Below are positions 23,660-32,333 of a stretch of DNA of 48,924 nucleotides, piece after piece. The number at the start of each line of letters is the position of its first letter. Position 1 is the first letter of the stretch. This DNA comes from a virus. Both the position numbers and the translations under genes were made by a program. The notes under the pieces were generated by a model. It worked only from the letters and a program-made list of their open reading frames with translations, did not search any database and was not told the origin of the DNA. The stretch is from IMG/VR virus record IMGVR_UViG_3300031951_011417, positions 1 through 48,924 of that record. One strand, 5' to 3'.

Positions 23660-24145
23660 CTATTTTTTTTGAAATAAAACGTTTAGGAATTCAGACCATG
23701 TTTCCACATCATTCTCATTTCTACCAATATTGGCAGCATAGCAAGTTAAAACAACATTATCTTTAGTATACCCTTTATTTCTATCTAACCTATCAAGGGA
23801 AGGTTGTTGAGGGTGTTTTTTACCAGTAGAAGGTGTTAAAGGTATTTTAAACCAATAACATAAACCATTCTGTTTTTCATATAATTCATTTATAAAATCA
23901 ACATCAATTTCACGTATGACATTTCTTTTATTAGAATCATTAAGTAAAGTATTTTGCCATAACCTTACTCTACGTTCTTTTTGTTTTTTACTTTCATTTT
24001 TCCTAAATTCAGGAACCATACGTTTGTTTTTTTTATATTCTCTTCCGATTTGTAAAGTACATTCTCTACATTTAGTTCCTCTTTGTGATTTGTAAAAATC
24101 ATTAATATTTTTTATAACACCACATTTACTACATTGTTTATCCAT
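23660..24145 (-). CDS. HNH-type endonuclease with N-terminal zinc-ribbon
   Basis: 161 residues from ATG 24145 ('MDKQCSKCGVIKNINDFYKS'); the open frame extends upstream, but this start begins directly with the zinc-ribbon. Two CxxC knuckles, C5-x2-C8 and C26-x2-C29 ('GTKCRECTLQIG'), are followed by a basic helical linker and an HNH-like core 'NGLCYWFKIPLTPS', 'PSLDRLDRNKGYTKDNVVLT', 'CYAANIGRN'. The last motif (DR.D...GYT.DNV.L.C) is characteristic of phage homing HNH enzymes. It probably cuts phage-related DNA and spreads itself. Confidence 0.8.
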   Translation of the reverse strand: MDKQCSKCGVIKNINDFYKSQRGTKCRECTLQIGREYKKNKRMVPEFRKNESKKQKERRVRLWQNTLLNDSNKRNVIREIDVDFINELYEKQNGLCYWFKIPLTPSTGKKHPQQPSLDRLDRNKGYTKDNVVLTCYAANIGRNENDVETWSEFLNVLFQKK

Positions 24146-24177
24146 AACAATAAATATATGGATAAACATAAAAGAAT

Positions 24178-24204
24178 AAAAAAAAGGAGAATTAATCTCC
24201 TTTT
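24178..24204 (-). terminator. Intrinsic terminator downstream of the leader-bearing minus-strand gene
   Basis: GGAGA (24185-24189) pairs with TCTCC (24195-24199), loop ATTAA, flanked by A7 (24178-24184) and T5. On the minus strand it reads as stem plus T-run just after the gene 24215-24754. Confidence 0.75.
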
Positions 24205-24214
24205 TAAAAATTTG

Positions 24215-24754
24215 TTAAACTCTTTTCCATTTACCCCCCTTGGACTTATATCGTTTGGCGGCGGCCCCATTACAATAAGCACTTGGGCAAACTTTATATC
24301 GTGCCCTTGCCCAAGATAAACATTGTTGCCATAGTTTAGGGTTTGTAGGTTTGTTTTTTTTAGTTTTCTCAGTTATTTCATCCATTTCATTAACTGACAT
24401 TGCTAAACCTAAATCAGGATTAGTCATACTAATCGCCAATGCCTCGTCTTCTTGAGTATTGTCGTCTTCATACATCTCCATTTCAGAGTTGTCTCTTTTT
24501 GTTTCATTCATTAAAAAATCAAACACTTGGTCCATATTGTTTTTGGCTTCAGCAATATGGTCTTGAGCCCAATCGTGACCATTCTCTAAAATAGAACTAA
24601 TTTCTTCTTCGTCCATGTCTAAAAGAATTTCACATTGTCTTTTAATTTGTTCTAAATTAGAAAAGAACATATATCTACTATTCTCTTGTTCTTTAATTAC
24701 TCTTTTAATTAAAAAACTTAATTCATTTTCGTTTAATCTAACAACTTTTTTCAT
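24215..24754 (-). CDS. Leader-bearing protein with C-terminal Cys/basic module (candidate internal protein)
   Basis: 179 residues. The N-terminus 'MKKVVRLNENELSFLIKR' then VIKEQ mirrors the plus-strand protein at 4001, with L-N-E (7-9) and I-K-E (20-22) in the same positions. A helical region follows ('LDMDEEEISSILENGHDWAQ', then 'NNMDQVFDFLMNET'), an acidic linker, and a compact C-terminal module 'LWQQCLSWARARYKVCPSAY' plus 'CNGAAAKRYKSKGGKWKRV'. The latter (CPSAYCNG..AKRYK) recurs in phage proteins as far as I recall; its Cys and basic residues suggest nucleic-acid or metal binding. Role unknown. Confidence 0.75.
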   Translation of the reverse strand: MKKVVRLNENELSFLIKRVIKEQENSRYMFFSNLEQIKRQCEILLDMDEEEISSILENGHDWAQDHIAEAKNNMDQVFDFLMNETKRDNSEMEMYEDDNTQEDEALAISMTNPDLGLAMSVNEMDEITEKTKKNKPTNPKLWQQCLSWARARYKVCPSAYCNGAAAKRYKSKGGKWKRV

Positions 24755-24756
24755 AA

Positions 24757-26070
24757 TTAATTATATAATCCATTTGGACCGCCTAAAGCGACCGTGTTTA
24801 ATTGTATTACATCTCTACCACTCCCATCACTATATATTGCATGAGGGACTGAAATAGAACTTGTTTCACCTGAACATACCAAACACATAAAATATTCGGT
24901 ATTGGCGCTTATAGGGACTAACGCTTCATTTATTAATTTACCAAAATGATTAAATGGTGGGTAATTACTATCACCACCTAAAAATAAAAACCCATCGTTA
25001 GGTGTTAACGCGAAAGCTAAAAATACATCATCATAATTAGGGTTTAAATAAAAAGAATTGTCTAATGAAGTATTACTTAAAAACTTAATTAATTTATTTG
25101 CCGTAATAAAATCAACTAAGGACGTATAGTATTTTGTGAATGAACCACCTACAATAATTTTATCATCTGATTGGATTATTAAAGAACTTACTTGTGAGTC
25201 TAACCCAAATGAAAATGAATTTGAAAAAGACCCGTCACTATTTATTCTTACTAACTTACCAAATGATAAATCATTACCATTGTAATCGGTAAAATTACCG
25301 CCAAGAATTATTTTACCCGTTGATTGTAAACCCACTGTGGTTACTAATGCGTTTGTACCAGTACCAACATTAAAAGAAGAATCAAAGCCGCCACCTGTTA
25401 AAATTCTAACAACATTTGGTGATGAGTTCCCATCATATGTATCAAAAAGACCTACTGCGATTAATTTACCATCAGGTTGTTTTAAAACATCTAACACGTA
25501 AACCGCAGGTCCACCATCCTCTATTCCATTACCTATCACAAATGTGGGGTCAATAGTACCATCAGAATATAACCTTATTATTCTATTATATGATTGACCA
25601 TCGTATTGAGTAAATTTACCCCCAACAACTATTTTTCCATCATCTTGGACTTCTATTTTATAGACCTCATCATTAAATCCTGTACCACCACTAAAAGTAT
25701 TATCAACCGTACCATCAGAATTAAATCTAATAATACGACCAACATTATAGGTTATACTATCTCTTGTTAATTGAGTAAAAAATCCACCGACTAATATTTT
25801 ACCATCAGTCTGAATATGAATAGTTCTTACGCTCTCATTAAAACCTGAACTACCAACTGTAATATCAAAAGTAGGGTCAAAAGTCCCATCCGAATTTAAT
25901 CTTAAAAGATATGGGGACACATATAATGTTCCTTCATAATCATAATGCTCAAAATCACCAGAAACAAGTATTTTACTATCACTTTGAATTTTAATGTCAT
26001 GTACGTCTTTATCAAAACCGTAATTAACCCCTTGGGGGAATGTATTATCTAATAATCCAGCAGTTGACAT
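24757..26070 (-). CDS. Delta-60 repeat (DUF5122) beta-propeller tail fibre/adhesin
   Basis: 437 residues. Seven repeats with the core 'DGKI.VGG.F..Y.G' can be counted: SKILVSGDF, GKILVGGFF, GKIVVGGKF, GKLIAVGLF, GKIILGGNF, DKIIVGGSF and a final divergent DGFLFLGGD. This suggests a closed seven-blade propeller. The last 50 residues form a separate module (SANTE, CLVC, PHA.Y.D, NTV.LGGP.GL) also found at the end of the adjacent gene. Likely a receptor-binding or decorating tail protein on the virion. No signal peptide. It is the last gene of the minus-strand tail block. Confidence 0.85.
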   Translation of the reverse strand: MSTAGLLDNTFPQGVNYGFDKDVHDIKIQSDSKILVSGDFEHYDYEGTLYVSPYLLRLNSDGTFDPTFDITVGSSGFNESVRTIHIQTDGKILVGGFFTQLTRDSITYNVGRIIRFNSDGTVDNTFSGGTGFNDEVYKIEVQDDGKIVVGGKFTQYDGQSYNRIIRLYSDGTIDPTFVIGNGIEDGGPAVYVLDVLKQPDGKLIAVGLFDTYDGNSSPNVVRILTGGGFDSSFNVGTGTNALVTTVGLQSTGKIILGGNFTDYNGNDLSFGKLVRINSDGSFSNSFSFGLDSQVSSLIIQSDDKIIVGGSFTKYYTSLVDFITANKLIKFLSNTSLDNSFYLNPNYDDVFLAFALTPNDGFLFLGGDSNYPPFNHFGKLINEALVPISANTEYFMCLVCSGETSSISVPHAIYSDGSGRDVIQLNTVALGGPNGLYN

Positions 26071-26074
26071 AATA

Positions 26075-26662
26075 TTAACTATTTAAACCATCGGGTCCTC
26101 CTAAAACGACCGTATTCATTTGGGTAACCGCAATACCTTGAGCATCGGTATAAACCGCATGTGGGGGAGTTACAGTACTTGTTTCTCCGCTACATATAAC
26201 ACATATTACCGTTTCAGTATTTGCGCTTCTTGGGGTTCTATCTTGACAACCACAATCATCATAATAACCACTCACAATAAATGTCGCTTCAAACAAGGTA
26301 TCCAACACCCCTAAAATTTCAAAACATAAAGAACCTTCCCAAAACGGACCTTCAATAGTTGAGAATCTACCTATAGGGTTTTGTGAAAAATAAATCGCGT
26401 TTACTGGTCCTTCTAATTCAGGATTGGTACAAGCTCTCACTAAAAATGATTTATCATTTTCTTGGTAACAATTTAAACAGTCAGTATGACTAACGTTATA
26501 CAAACTCAATGGTGTAATAGGGTCTGAAGTCACCCCTAATACAGTACCACATAACGAAGTTTCACCAATAAAAAATGAAACAACTTCACCTACCGATAAT
26601 GATGTTGCACTAACTACGTAAGTATCACCTGAAGCACAATTTTCTATATTATAATTTGGCAT
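26075..26662 (-). CDS. Cys-rich tail protein sharing its C-terminal module with the propeller protein
   Basis: 195 residues with about a dozen cysteines (for example 'HTDCLNCYQEND', 'SGYYDDCGCQDRTP'). The C-terminal 50 residues (SANTE, CVICSGETS, PHAVYTD, NTVVLGGPDGL) are clearly homologous to the end of the propeller protein next to it, while the rest is unrelated. The shared module is therefore probably a docking or trimerisation domain for tail fibres. A TATAAATA box lies 10 nt upstream of its ATG, and the propeller gene follows after 4 bp, so the pair forms one late transcript. Confidence 0.75.
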   Translation of the reverse strand: MPNYNIENCASGDTYVVSATSLSVGEVVSFFIGETSLCGTVLGVTSDPITPLSLYNVSHTDCLNCYQENDKSFLVRACTNPELEGPVNAIYFSQNPIGRFSTIEGPFWEGSLCFEILGVLDTLFEATFIVSGYYDDCGCQDRTPRSANTETVICVICSGETSTVTPPHAVYTDAQGIAVTQMNTVVLGGPDGLNS

Positions 26663-26671
26663 TTTATTTTC

Positions 26672-28132
26672 TTATTTATAGTTTATTATTTGAAATTTTA
26701 TTTGTTGTTTATAAGTATTAACTTCACCACTACTAATCACTTTTATATCAATATAATATTCGTTAGGTATTTTATCTCTTGTGTCAAAAATGAAATAATA
26801 TTCATTTGGCGCTCTATTAATTGAGGTCCAACCCTGAACTTGAACTTCGGTTTGACCTTCCCTAACATAAACCCTATAACTAGCATCAATATGTTGTAAT
26901 AATTTTTTAGTTGAGTACGCCTGTTTAATAATTACACCAACTTTTCTAACATCAGTGTTAAATATTTTTTCATCTTGTTTAATACCATAAAAATCAAACC
27001 CATATAATTTAGGGTCAACTGAGGAGGTACCAATTTGGATTGAACTTTTTAATGGTAATAGTGTAAATTCATTAAAGATAGTCGGTAAAGTAAAACCATT
27101 AAGTTTTAAATTGTACCACTTATCGGTAAATGTACATGGTGTTTTATAACCTATAAGTGGAGGTATTATAACCTCATAAACACCTTTGGTTTTTTGACAA
27201 GTTGTTAATCCCGTTAACCCATCAATTGGGTTACCAGAAGAGTCATGAATATCAACATTTGGAGTAAAATCCAAGTTAATTGGATTTCCATTATCAAATA
27301 AATAAAGATAAAGTTTATTTGTTTTACCAAGAGAAAATAAATTCCTATCATCTTCAATTAAATCATTATAAGAAGTTTCTAAATATGGCTCATAAAATGT
27401 TTGAGTATGGCGAGTAAAAAATTGAACCTCATAATTTTCTGTTAAACCCGTTAAATTTTCAACTTGAGGTTTAAAGGCGACCCCCCATCCTGAAATATTA
27501 TTTAATGAACCATTTAATATTGAGTTTATCTCATCAGTCATATCAAAACTGATGTTCTCATTACCAAATTCAAAATGTTGTATATCAACAATAGTTAAAC
27601 CTGAATAATTCACATTACCATTATTTTTGTTATTGTAAATACCTGGTTCAGTCCAAACCCCAATAGTTGTTGTTTGATACCAATTGGATGGTCTGTCTGA
27701 AAAATTTTTATCATTTTTAATTTCGTAAATTAGGTCCGCATAATCGTAACCCACACCTTCATCCCATAATTGTGGTAAATTAGGGTCATCATTTATAAAT
27801 GGGATTCTAAACAAAATCAAATCAAAAGATGTTGCTCTCATTCTACTTTGAGATGTTGTTGTATTTAATAGGTCGTTGAATGTTGAGGTATTAACCATTC
27901 TTAAAGTATGTTTGATATCGTCAGTACAAGTTGTTGATATCGTACCATCAGCAATTTTTTCTTTTAAAAGAGTCAAATCCAAATCAAATATAAAACGACT
28001 ATAATTGTTAGGATACTGAGTTGAGATTACTGAACCATAAAAAAGTTCTGTTACAGGGTTTCTACCTGTATTAACAAAACTGTTGTAAATTATAGTATTG
28101 TTTCTACTGAAGAATGAATTGTTGATTGACAT
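26672..28132 (-). CDS. Probable tail or baseplate structural protein
   Basis: 486 residues, beta-rich throughout, aromatic and Asn-rich as in fibre and baseplate proteins. The N-terminal part has 'SRFIFDLDLTLLKEKIADGT', reminiscent of DNRLRE-type carbohydrate-binding modules found on surface proteins; the C-terminal part has an immunoglobulin-like look ('TDVRKVGVIIKQAYSTKKLL', 'YRVYVREGQTEVQVQGWT'). No enzyme motif. Its place between the hub/spike gene and the fibre genes supports a baseplate-to-fibre role. Exact family not recognised. Confidence 0.65.
   Translation of the reverse strand: MSINNSFFSRNNTIIYNSFVNTGRNPVTELFYGSVISTQYPNNYSRFIFDLDLTLLKEKIADGTISTTCTDDIKHTLRMVNTSTFNDLLNTTTSQSRMRATSFDLILFRIPFINDDPNLPQLWDEGVGYDYADLIYEIKNDKNFSDRPSNWYQTTTIGVWTEPGIYNNKNNGNVNYSGLTIVDIQHFEFGNENISFDMTDEINSILNGSLNNISGWGVAFKPQVENLTGLTENYEVQFFTRHTQTFYEPYLETSYNDLIEDDRNLFSLGKTNKLYLYLFDNGNPINLDFTPNVDIHDSSGNPIDGLTGLTTCQKTKGVYEVIIPPLIGYKTPCTFTDKWYNLKLNGFTLPTIFNEFTLLPLKSSIQIGTSSVDPKLYGFDFYGIKQDEKIFNTDVRKVGVIIKQAYSTKKLLQHIDASYRVYVREGQTEVQVQGWTSINRAPNEYYFIFDTRDKIPNEYYIDIKVISSGEVNTYKQQIKFQIINYK
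26673..26680 (-). promoter_or_regulatory. T4-late-type promoter box TATAAATA (minus strand)
   Basis: TATTTATA on the plus strand, hence exact TATAAATA on the minus strand, separated by 10 nt from the ATG whose first base is 26662. It sits just past the end of the upstream gene, whose stop region it overlaps (26672). Confidence 0.65.
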
Positions 28133-28142
28133 TTATACGTTT

Positions 28143-28150
28143 TATATATA
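28143..28150 (-). promoter_or_regulatory. Late-promoter-like box TATATATA (minus strand)
   Basis: TATATATA on the minus strand within TTGATATTTATATATAAAAC, exactly 10 nt before the ATG (first base 28132). One base differs from TATAAATA; spacing is the same as for the exact boxes. Confidence 0.5.
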
Positions 28151-28154
28151 AATA

Positions 28155-29789
28155 TCAATTAATTCTAATATTTTGATTTAAGATAGTATTTTGTGAATCC
28201 GCCAATATTGCAAGTATCTCCGCAGTTGTTTGGCCATTACCTGATGAAACAGGAACTGGTGGCATTGTTGCAATAGGATGTACGTGACCTGTGACAAAAT
28301 CAAAAATTTTCATTAATAATTTCATTAACTCATCACCCCTTACTGTTGGGTACGTTTTTTGGAAGATACTATTCTCAGTACCACTAGAACCCGTACCCCC
28401 AATAAAATTGTCTTGAGGTATACCATAAAGAGTATTTTGTAAGTCAATAGTACCTTTAGGTCCTGTTGAATCGTGAGATAGTAAGTATAATTTTTGACCC
28501 CCTAAGACCCCATAAGTAACATCCCTATTCAAAGTCTCAAATGGTGTCACCTTACCAATTTTTAATTCCTGTTGTACACCAATAACAGGTTGACCTTGTT
28601 TGTTATCCCAAACTAAGAAAAAACCTTTTTTTGTGTCATCAGTTATTGGCTTTATTTTTTGTATAAAATTAGTGTAATTCTTTATTTCATTTATATCTTG
28701 ATTAGTACTTATGACAGTAAATCTTTGACCCCATCCCGTTTCGTAAGTTAGTTTAGAAGGTGTTACTATAAATGGGAAAGATTCTTTAGGGTCAACATTT
28801 GTTTGAGAGTTTGTGGTATATCCTGAAATGTTTAAATTACCAATAACAACTCCTTGTATCACGTTATTTATTATTGTCGTTATTTCATCAATCCCTTTAG
28901 CGTTAAATTCAAATTTTTCTATAGGACCAACATAATTAGTTCCAATAGATATTTTAGTAATAGTATCGTATTTAAAATTTTGGGTGTTAACTTCTTTACT
29001 TGGTAGTACGTTATAGATACTAACAGAACCATTAAATGCGTTTTGAGTATTCTCTAAATTAGATATGTCCCATACAACCATTTTTTTCACAACTTTCGGA
29101 ACCTCAATAAATGATGCAACTTTTTCTTCTGGTTGAGCCACTTTTTCTTGACCAAATGTTGACAATTGTAAAAACGCTCTTTTAGTGTTGGCAACAGGTA
29201 ATTCAGTTTTACTTAATTTTTTTGTTTTACCCGCTCTAATTAAAACATCATTTTCTTTAACAATAATATCCGCAGTCCCACGACCTAATAAAGAGTTATC
29301 ACCTGGCTCAGGAAATACGCCTTTACTAAAATCTTGTTTATATGTACCATCTTGATTTTTAATGGATATACTGTCTTGTATTCTATCACCAGTACCCAAA
29401 AACTTTTTAGCGCCCTGAAAATTCTCAAACGGTGATGTCATTGGTGACGAAAATGGTCCTTGAATATAGAATTGGTTGGTATAAGGGAACTCCTTATTAT
29501 AGTACATTATGTGTACGTATTCATTTTTTTTAGGGGTTTGACTAATAAAAAATGGTAATAATGGTAAAAATAAAACTGGGTCTTTTGATGTCCATTTATC
29601 TTTTTCTTCATCCCAATCAGCAATAGAGTCAATAATATCTCTATATGCCTTTGTTTCAGGAACAACTCGTAACCTACCTAACATCATTGGGTCTTGGTCA
29701 TCGTAAACAATACCAGGAAAAATAATTTGACTTAAATTAAGTTTTCTCAAATAATTTGAGACTATTTTTTCTATTTGACTAGTATCCAT
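28155..29789 (-). CDS. Baseplate hub/spike-type protein (gp5 N-terminal OB-fold-like)
   Basis: 544 residues. The N-terminal '[20 protein letters not shown]' (22-41) matches the OB-fold start of T4 gp5/gpV-type hub proteins (GIV.D..DP..LGR.RV). The C-terminal '[20 protein letters not shown]' then VHP is typical of phage hub proteins that end in a helical stretch with HVHP. No lysozyme domain is visible, unlike T4 gp5. The central part is beta-rich with no known motif. It would form the tail tip or spike platform that contacts the envelope on contraction. Confidence 0.7.
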   Translation of the reverse strand: MDTSQIEKIVSNYLRKLNLSQIIFPGIVYDDQDPMMLGRLRVVPETKAYRDIIDSIADWDEEKDKWTSKDPVLFLPLLPFFISQTPKKNEYVHIMYYNKEFPYTNQFYIQGPFSSPMTSPFENFQGAKKFLGTGDRIQDSISIKNQDGTYKQDFSKGVFPEPGDNSLLGRGTADIIVKENDVLIRAGKTKKLSKTELPVANTKRAFLQLSTFGQEKVAQPEEKVASFIEVPKVVKKMVVWDISNLENTQNAFNGSVSIYNVLPSKEVNTQNFKYDTITKISIGTNYVGPIEKFEFNAKGIDEITTIINNVIQGVVIGNLNISGYTTNSQTNVDPKESFPFIVTPSKLTYETGWGQRFTVISTNQDINEIKNYTNFIQKIKPITDDTKKGFFLVWDNKQGQPVIGVQQELKIGKVTPFETLNRDVTYGVLGGQKLYLLSHDSTGPKGTIDLQNTLYGIPQDNFIGGTGSSGTENSIFQKTYPTVRGDELMKLLMKIFDFVTGHVHPIATMPPVPVSSGNGQTTAEILAILADSQNTILNQNIRIN

Positions 29790-29795
29790 TTTTTA

Positions 29796-30008
29796 TTAAG
29801 TATTGGTTCTTTTTTGATATTCCTTTAATACAACATTATAGGTTTCTTCTAACTTATCTAAATGATATGTTAATTTTATTAACGTATCTTTAGTATGTGT
29901 AAAATCTTTGTTTAGTAAATCCATAGCAAAAATTAAATCCTTATTTGAATGATTATTAAGGTCTTTAATGATTTCTAATAATTTTTCAGTATCTTTAGTT
30001 GTTACCAT
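29796..30008 (-). CDS. Small coiled-coil protein
   Basis: 70 residues, almost entirely helical with heptad-like leucines ('LTYHLDKLEETYNVVLKEYQ'). It sits 6 bp upstream of the hub gene and 2 bp after the large baseplate gene, so it is probably a baseplate component or an assembly chaperone of its neighbours. No family recognised. Confidence 0.6.
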   Translation of the reverse strand: MVTTKDTEKLLEIIKDLNNHSNKDLIFAMDLLNKDFTHTKDTLIKLTYHLDKLEETYNVVLKEYQKRTNT

Positions 30009-30010
30009 AA

Positions 30011-31927
30011 TTATATTTTTTTTCCAAATGCACTTGCTGGTACAGTAAATCCTGCGGGTGTTATAGTTAACGGACCTAAAGCAACTTGTACCTTACCATT
30101 TTCATTTTCTTCATTTGATGATGCTTTTAATTGTGAGAACATTGATAATACAGTTAAATTAGGACTACCATCTGGCATATCGCCTGTCGGTATTCCAATC
30201 TTTTGTAATTCACTAATTGTCCCAATAAATGCTCTTGTTTCCGAATAACCATCCAAAAGCCTTGCCGTGTATAAAATTGGGAATGGTATTAATTGAACTC
30301 CCGTAGTCCACGTTTGAATAATACTTAGAAGTTCATCAACCACACTTTTACATTTCCTCCAATCAGAAATAAGTTTTACTAAATCAGCAACGGTTAAAAG
30401 TATTTTAACTAATCTTAGAATCATTTTAGTTCTTTTATCTAGTTTTTCTTTTGTAATGTCTTTAATTACACTTAAAATTAAATTTTTAATATCTCTTTTA
30501 ATAATATTAAAAAGCTCCTCAACAAATACCGCCCCTATTTTGGTGATTAAATTAATAGAGAAATTCTTAAAAAATTTACAAAATTTCTCAAAACTGTCTA
30601 TAGTATCGTCAATTGTTTTACCAATAGCTTTAATCATAGTATATATTGGTAGTAAAATTTTTGGGGATAACAATGCTCCCACTAAACCAGCTAATAGTTG
30701 TTTTATGAAATCTTTATCAATTATATCATACCCTGGTTTATTATCACTTGTTGGTGAAACTACCATATCACTCAAACTATCGGCAGTGTTAATAAAATCC
30801 TCATCTTGGACATAGGTTAACTTATCTAATTCATCTAATAACCCTTCAGTGTTAACTGGTACCTTAACATTATCACAATCCTCAAACTCAATCACTCCAT
30901 TTTTTACATTAGAAATTTTTTGAGCGATTTCCCTTAACTCTATATCATCCAACTCAAAAAAAGAATTATCAATACCGTCAGATTGTGAAATCTTAGCATT
31001 ACCACTAACATCAATTTCAGTCCTATTATCAAAACATAAACCTAACATTCGTTGGACTTTTAAACTAAGCCAAGATTTGTCTCCTATTTGAGAGTCACTA
31101 TCTTTTTTCTTTATTGAAATTGCACCTGTTAAAAAATCTATTAACCAAGCATAAACATTGTGACCGTCAAATAGTTTGATTGTGTTTAAATAATCCTGAA
31201 CAAACTGACCAACTAAATTTTGATTAACATCAACTGCGTTAATATTCGCAATTCTAGCTTTTGGGGTTACTTTAAACCATCCACCACCAATCCCTGTTAT
31301 AGGGTTAATTTCTAAAAATTCAATGTCAAACAAATTTTGTTTTGAATCTCCTTTATAAAATTGAGAATGAACAACCGAATACGGGTTTGTGTTTTGAGTC
31401 ACGTTATACAGTTCTTTATTCATCGCAAATGGTTTGTTTTGAATAACAACACTATTTTTTTCGTAAATTAATTTACCAACTTTACTATTAGGGTCAATTT
31501 TTAAAATGCCCCCTAAATCTATTGAGGCAACACTGATTAATATTGGACTTTCCGCAACGTAAGTTTGTTGTTGGTCACAACCCACCGCAGTTAAAATTTC
31601 TTCAAATAAAATTTCTAAAATTTTAGGTTCAATAGTTTTAACTGTTTGTATTAATTTTTTTTTAACGTATTGTAATGAATTAGACCCCGTTACTTCATTT
31701 ATATCTAATAAATGGTCAAATTGAGATTTGACTTTTCTCTGAAAAGATTTAGTCTTGGCGGAAAATGAGTCTAAAGGACCTGTAATAGAGTCCTTTCTTT
31801 TTTCAAAAGAAGACCCATATTTTTTAGATGCATCATCATACCTTTTTTTTAGGTTTTTGTACGCTTTAGTGGACTCAACCTCAGTTTGTAATTTTTCGTA
31901 ATCAGCACTAATGTCAATAGACGCCAT
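30011..31927 (-). CDS. Large baseplate-associated structural protein
   Basis: 638 residues. The N-terminal 100 residues are coiled coil ('YEKLQTEVESTKAYKNLKKR'). The middle region is mixed, with 'INPITGIGGGWFKVTPKA'. Around 410-470 there are hydrophobic helices ('KQLLAGLVGALLSPKILLPI' and 'KNFSINLITKIGAVFVEELF') that could insert in membranes or pack in a hub. The C-terminus is Gly/Pro-rich with 'VQVALGPLTITPAGFTVPAS'. I do not recognise the family; position next to the hub/spike gene suggests baseplate or tail tip, and the hydrophobic helices could be tape-measure-like or membrane-penetrating. Confidence 0.6.
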   Translation of the reverse strand: MASIDISADYEKLQTEVESTKAYKNLKKRYDDASKKYGSSFEKRKDSITGPLDSFSAKTKSFQRKVKSQFDHLLDINEVTGSNSLQYVKKKLIQTVKTIEPKILEILFEEILTAVGCDQQQTYVAESPILISVASIDLGGILKIDPNSKVGKLIYEKNSVVIQNKPFAMNKELYNVTQNTNPYSVVHSQFYKGDSKQNLFDIEFLEINPITGIGGGWFKVTPKARIANINAVDVNQNLVGQFVQDYLNTIKLFDGHNVYAWLIDFLTGAISIKKKDSDSQIGDKSWLSLKVQRMLGLCFDNRTEIDVSGNAKISQSDGIDNSFFELDDIELREIAQKISNVKNGVIEFEDCDNVKVPVNTEGLLDELDKLTYVQDEDFINTADSLSDMVVSPTSDNKPGYDIIDKDFIKQLLAGLVGALLSPKILLPIYTMIKAIGKTIDDTIDSFEKFCKFFKNFSINLITKIGAVFVEELFNIIKRDIKNLILSVIKDITKEKLDKRTKMILRLVKILLTVADLVKLISDWRKCKSVVDELLSIIQTWTTGVQLIPFPILYTARLLDGYSETRAFIGTISELQKIGIPTGDMPDGSPNLTVLSMFSQLKASSNEENENGKVQVALGPLTITPAGFTVPASAFGKKI

Positions 31928-31935
31928 AATTTAAA

Positions 31936-32307
31936 TTATTTCATTTTATATGACCCTCCACCAGTATTAACATCCTTGTCAATTAAACTTTTAATCATCT
32001 CATCATCCATATCAATATCTGACAATGAAAAACTTTCACTAGTGTTATTTGATTTCTCCCAAATACTTGCTTGTAACTTAGATAAGGATAATTTTTTTTC
32101 CACACAGTCATTGATAATTTTTTGTTGTTTTTCAATAACAGGACCTATTAAAGTCATATCTTCAGGGTCCTTCATCATTGTTAACATTTTATTTTGAATT
32201 CTGATGGCAGTATTTCTCTGTTCTACAAGTTCATTGTAAATTTCTTGCATCAATGACAAAATTGATTCTTTGGTTAAATTAATTTCTTTTTTTGGTGGTC
32301 TTCCCAT
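31936..32307 (-). CDS. Small hypothetical protein with AT-hook-like start
   Basis: 123 residues. It opens with 'MGRPPKKEINLTKESILSLM': the GRPPKK piece looks like an AT-hook. The remainder is helical ('EIYNELVEQRNTAIRIQNKM') with an acidic, Ser-rich tail. DNA binding is possible but unproven; it could also be a baseplate accessory. A minus-strand GATAAATA box lies 10 nt upstream. Confidence 0.6.
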   Translation of the reverse strand: MGRPPKKEINLTKESILSLMQEIYNELVEQRNTAIRIQNKMLTMMKDPEDMTLIGPVIEKQQKIINDCVEKKLSLSKLQASIWEKSNNTSESFSLSDIDMDDEMIKSLIDKDVNTGGGSYKMK

Positions 32308-32317
32308 AGTATATAAA

Positions 32318-32325
32318 TATTTATC
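32318..32325 (-). promoter_or_regulatory. Late-promoter-like box GATAAATA (minus strand)
   Basis: Minus-strand GATAAATA, 10 nt before the ATG (first base 32307) and just downstream of the sigma factor gene. It would let the tail block be transcribed late, separately from the upstream sigma and glycosylation genes. Confidence 0.5.
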
Positions 32326-32333
32326 TAAAAATT

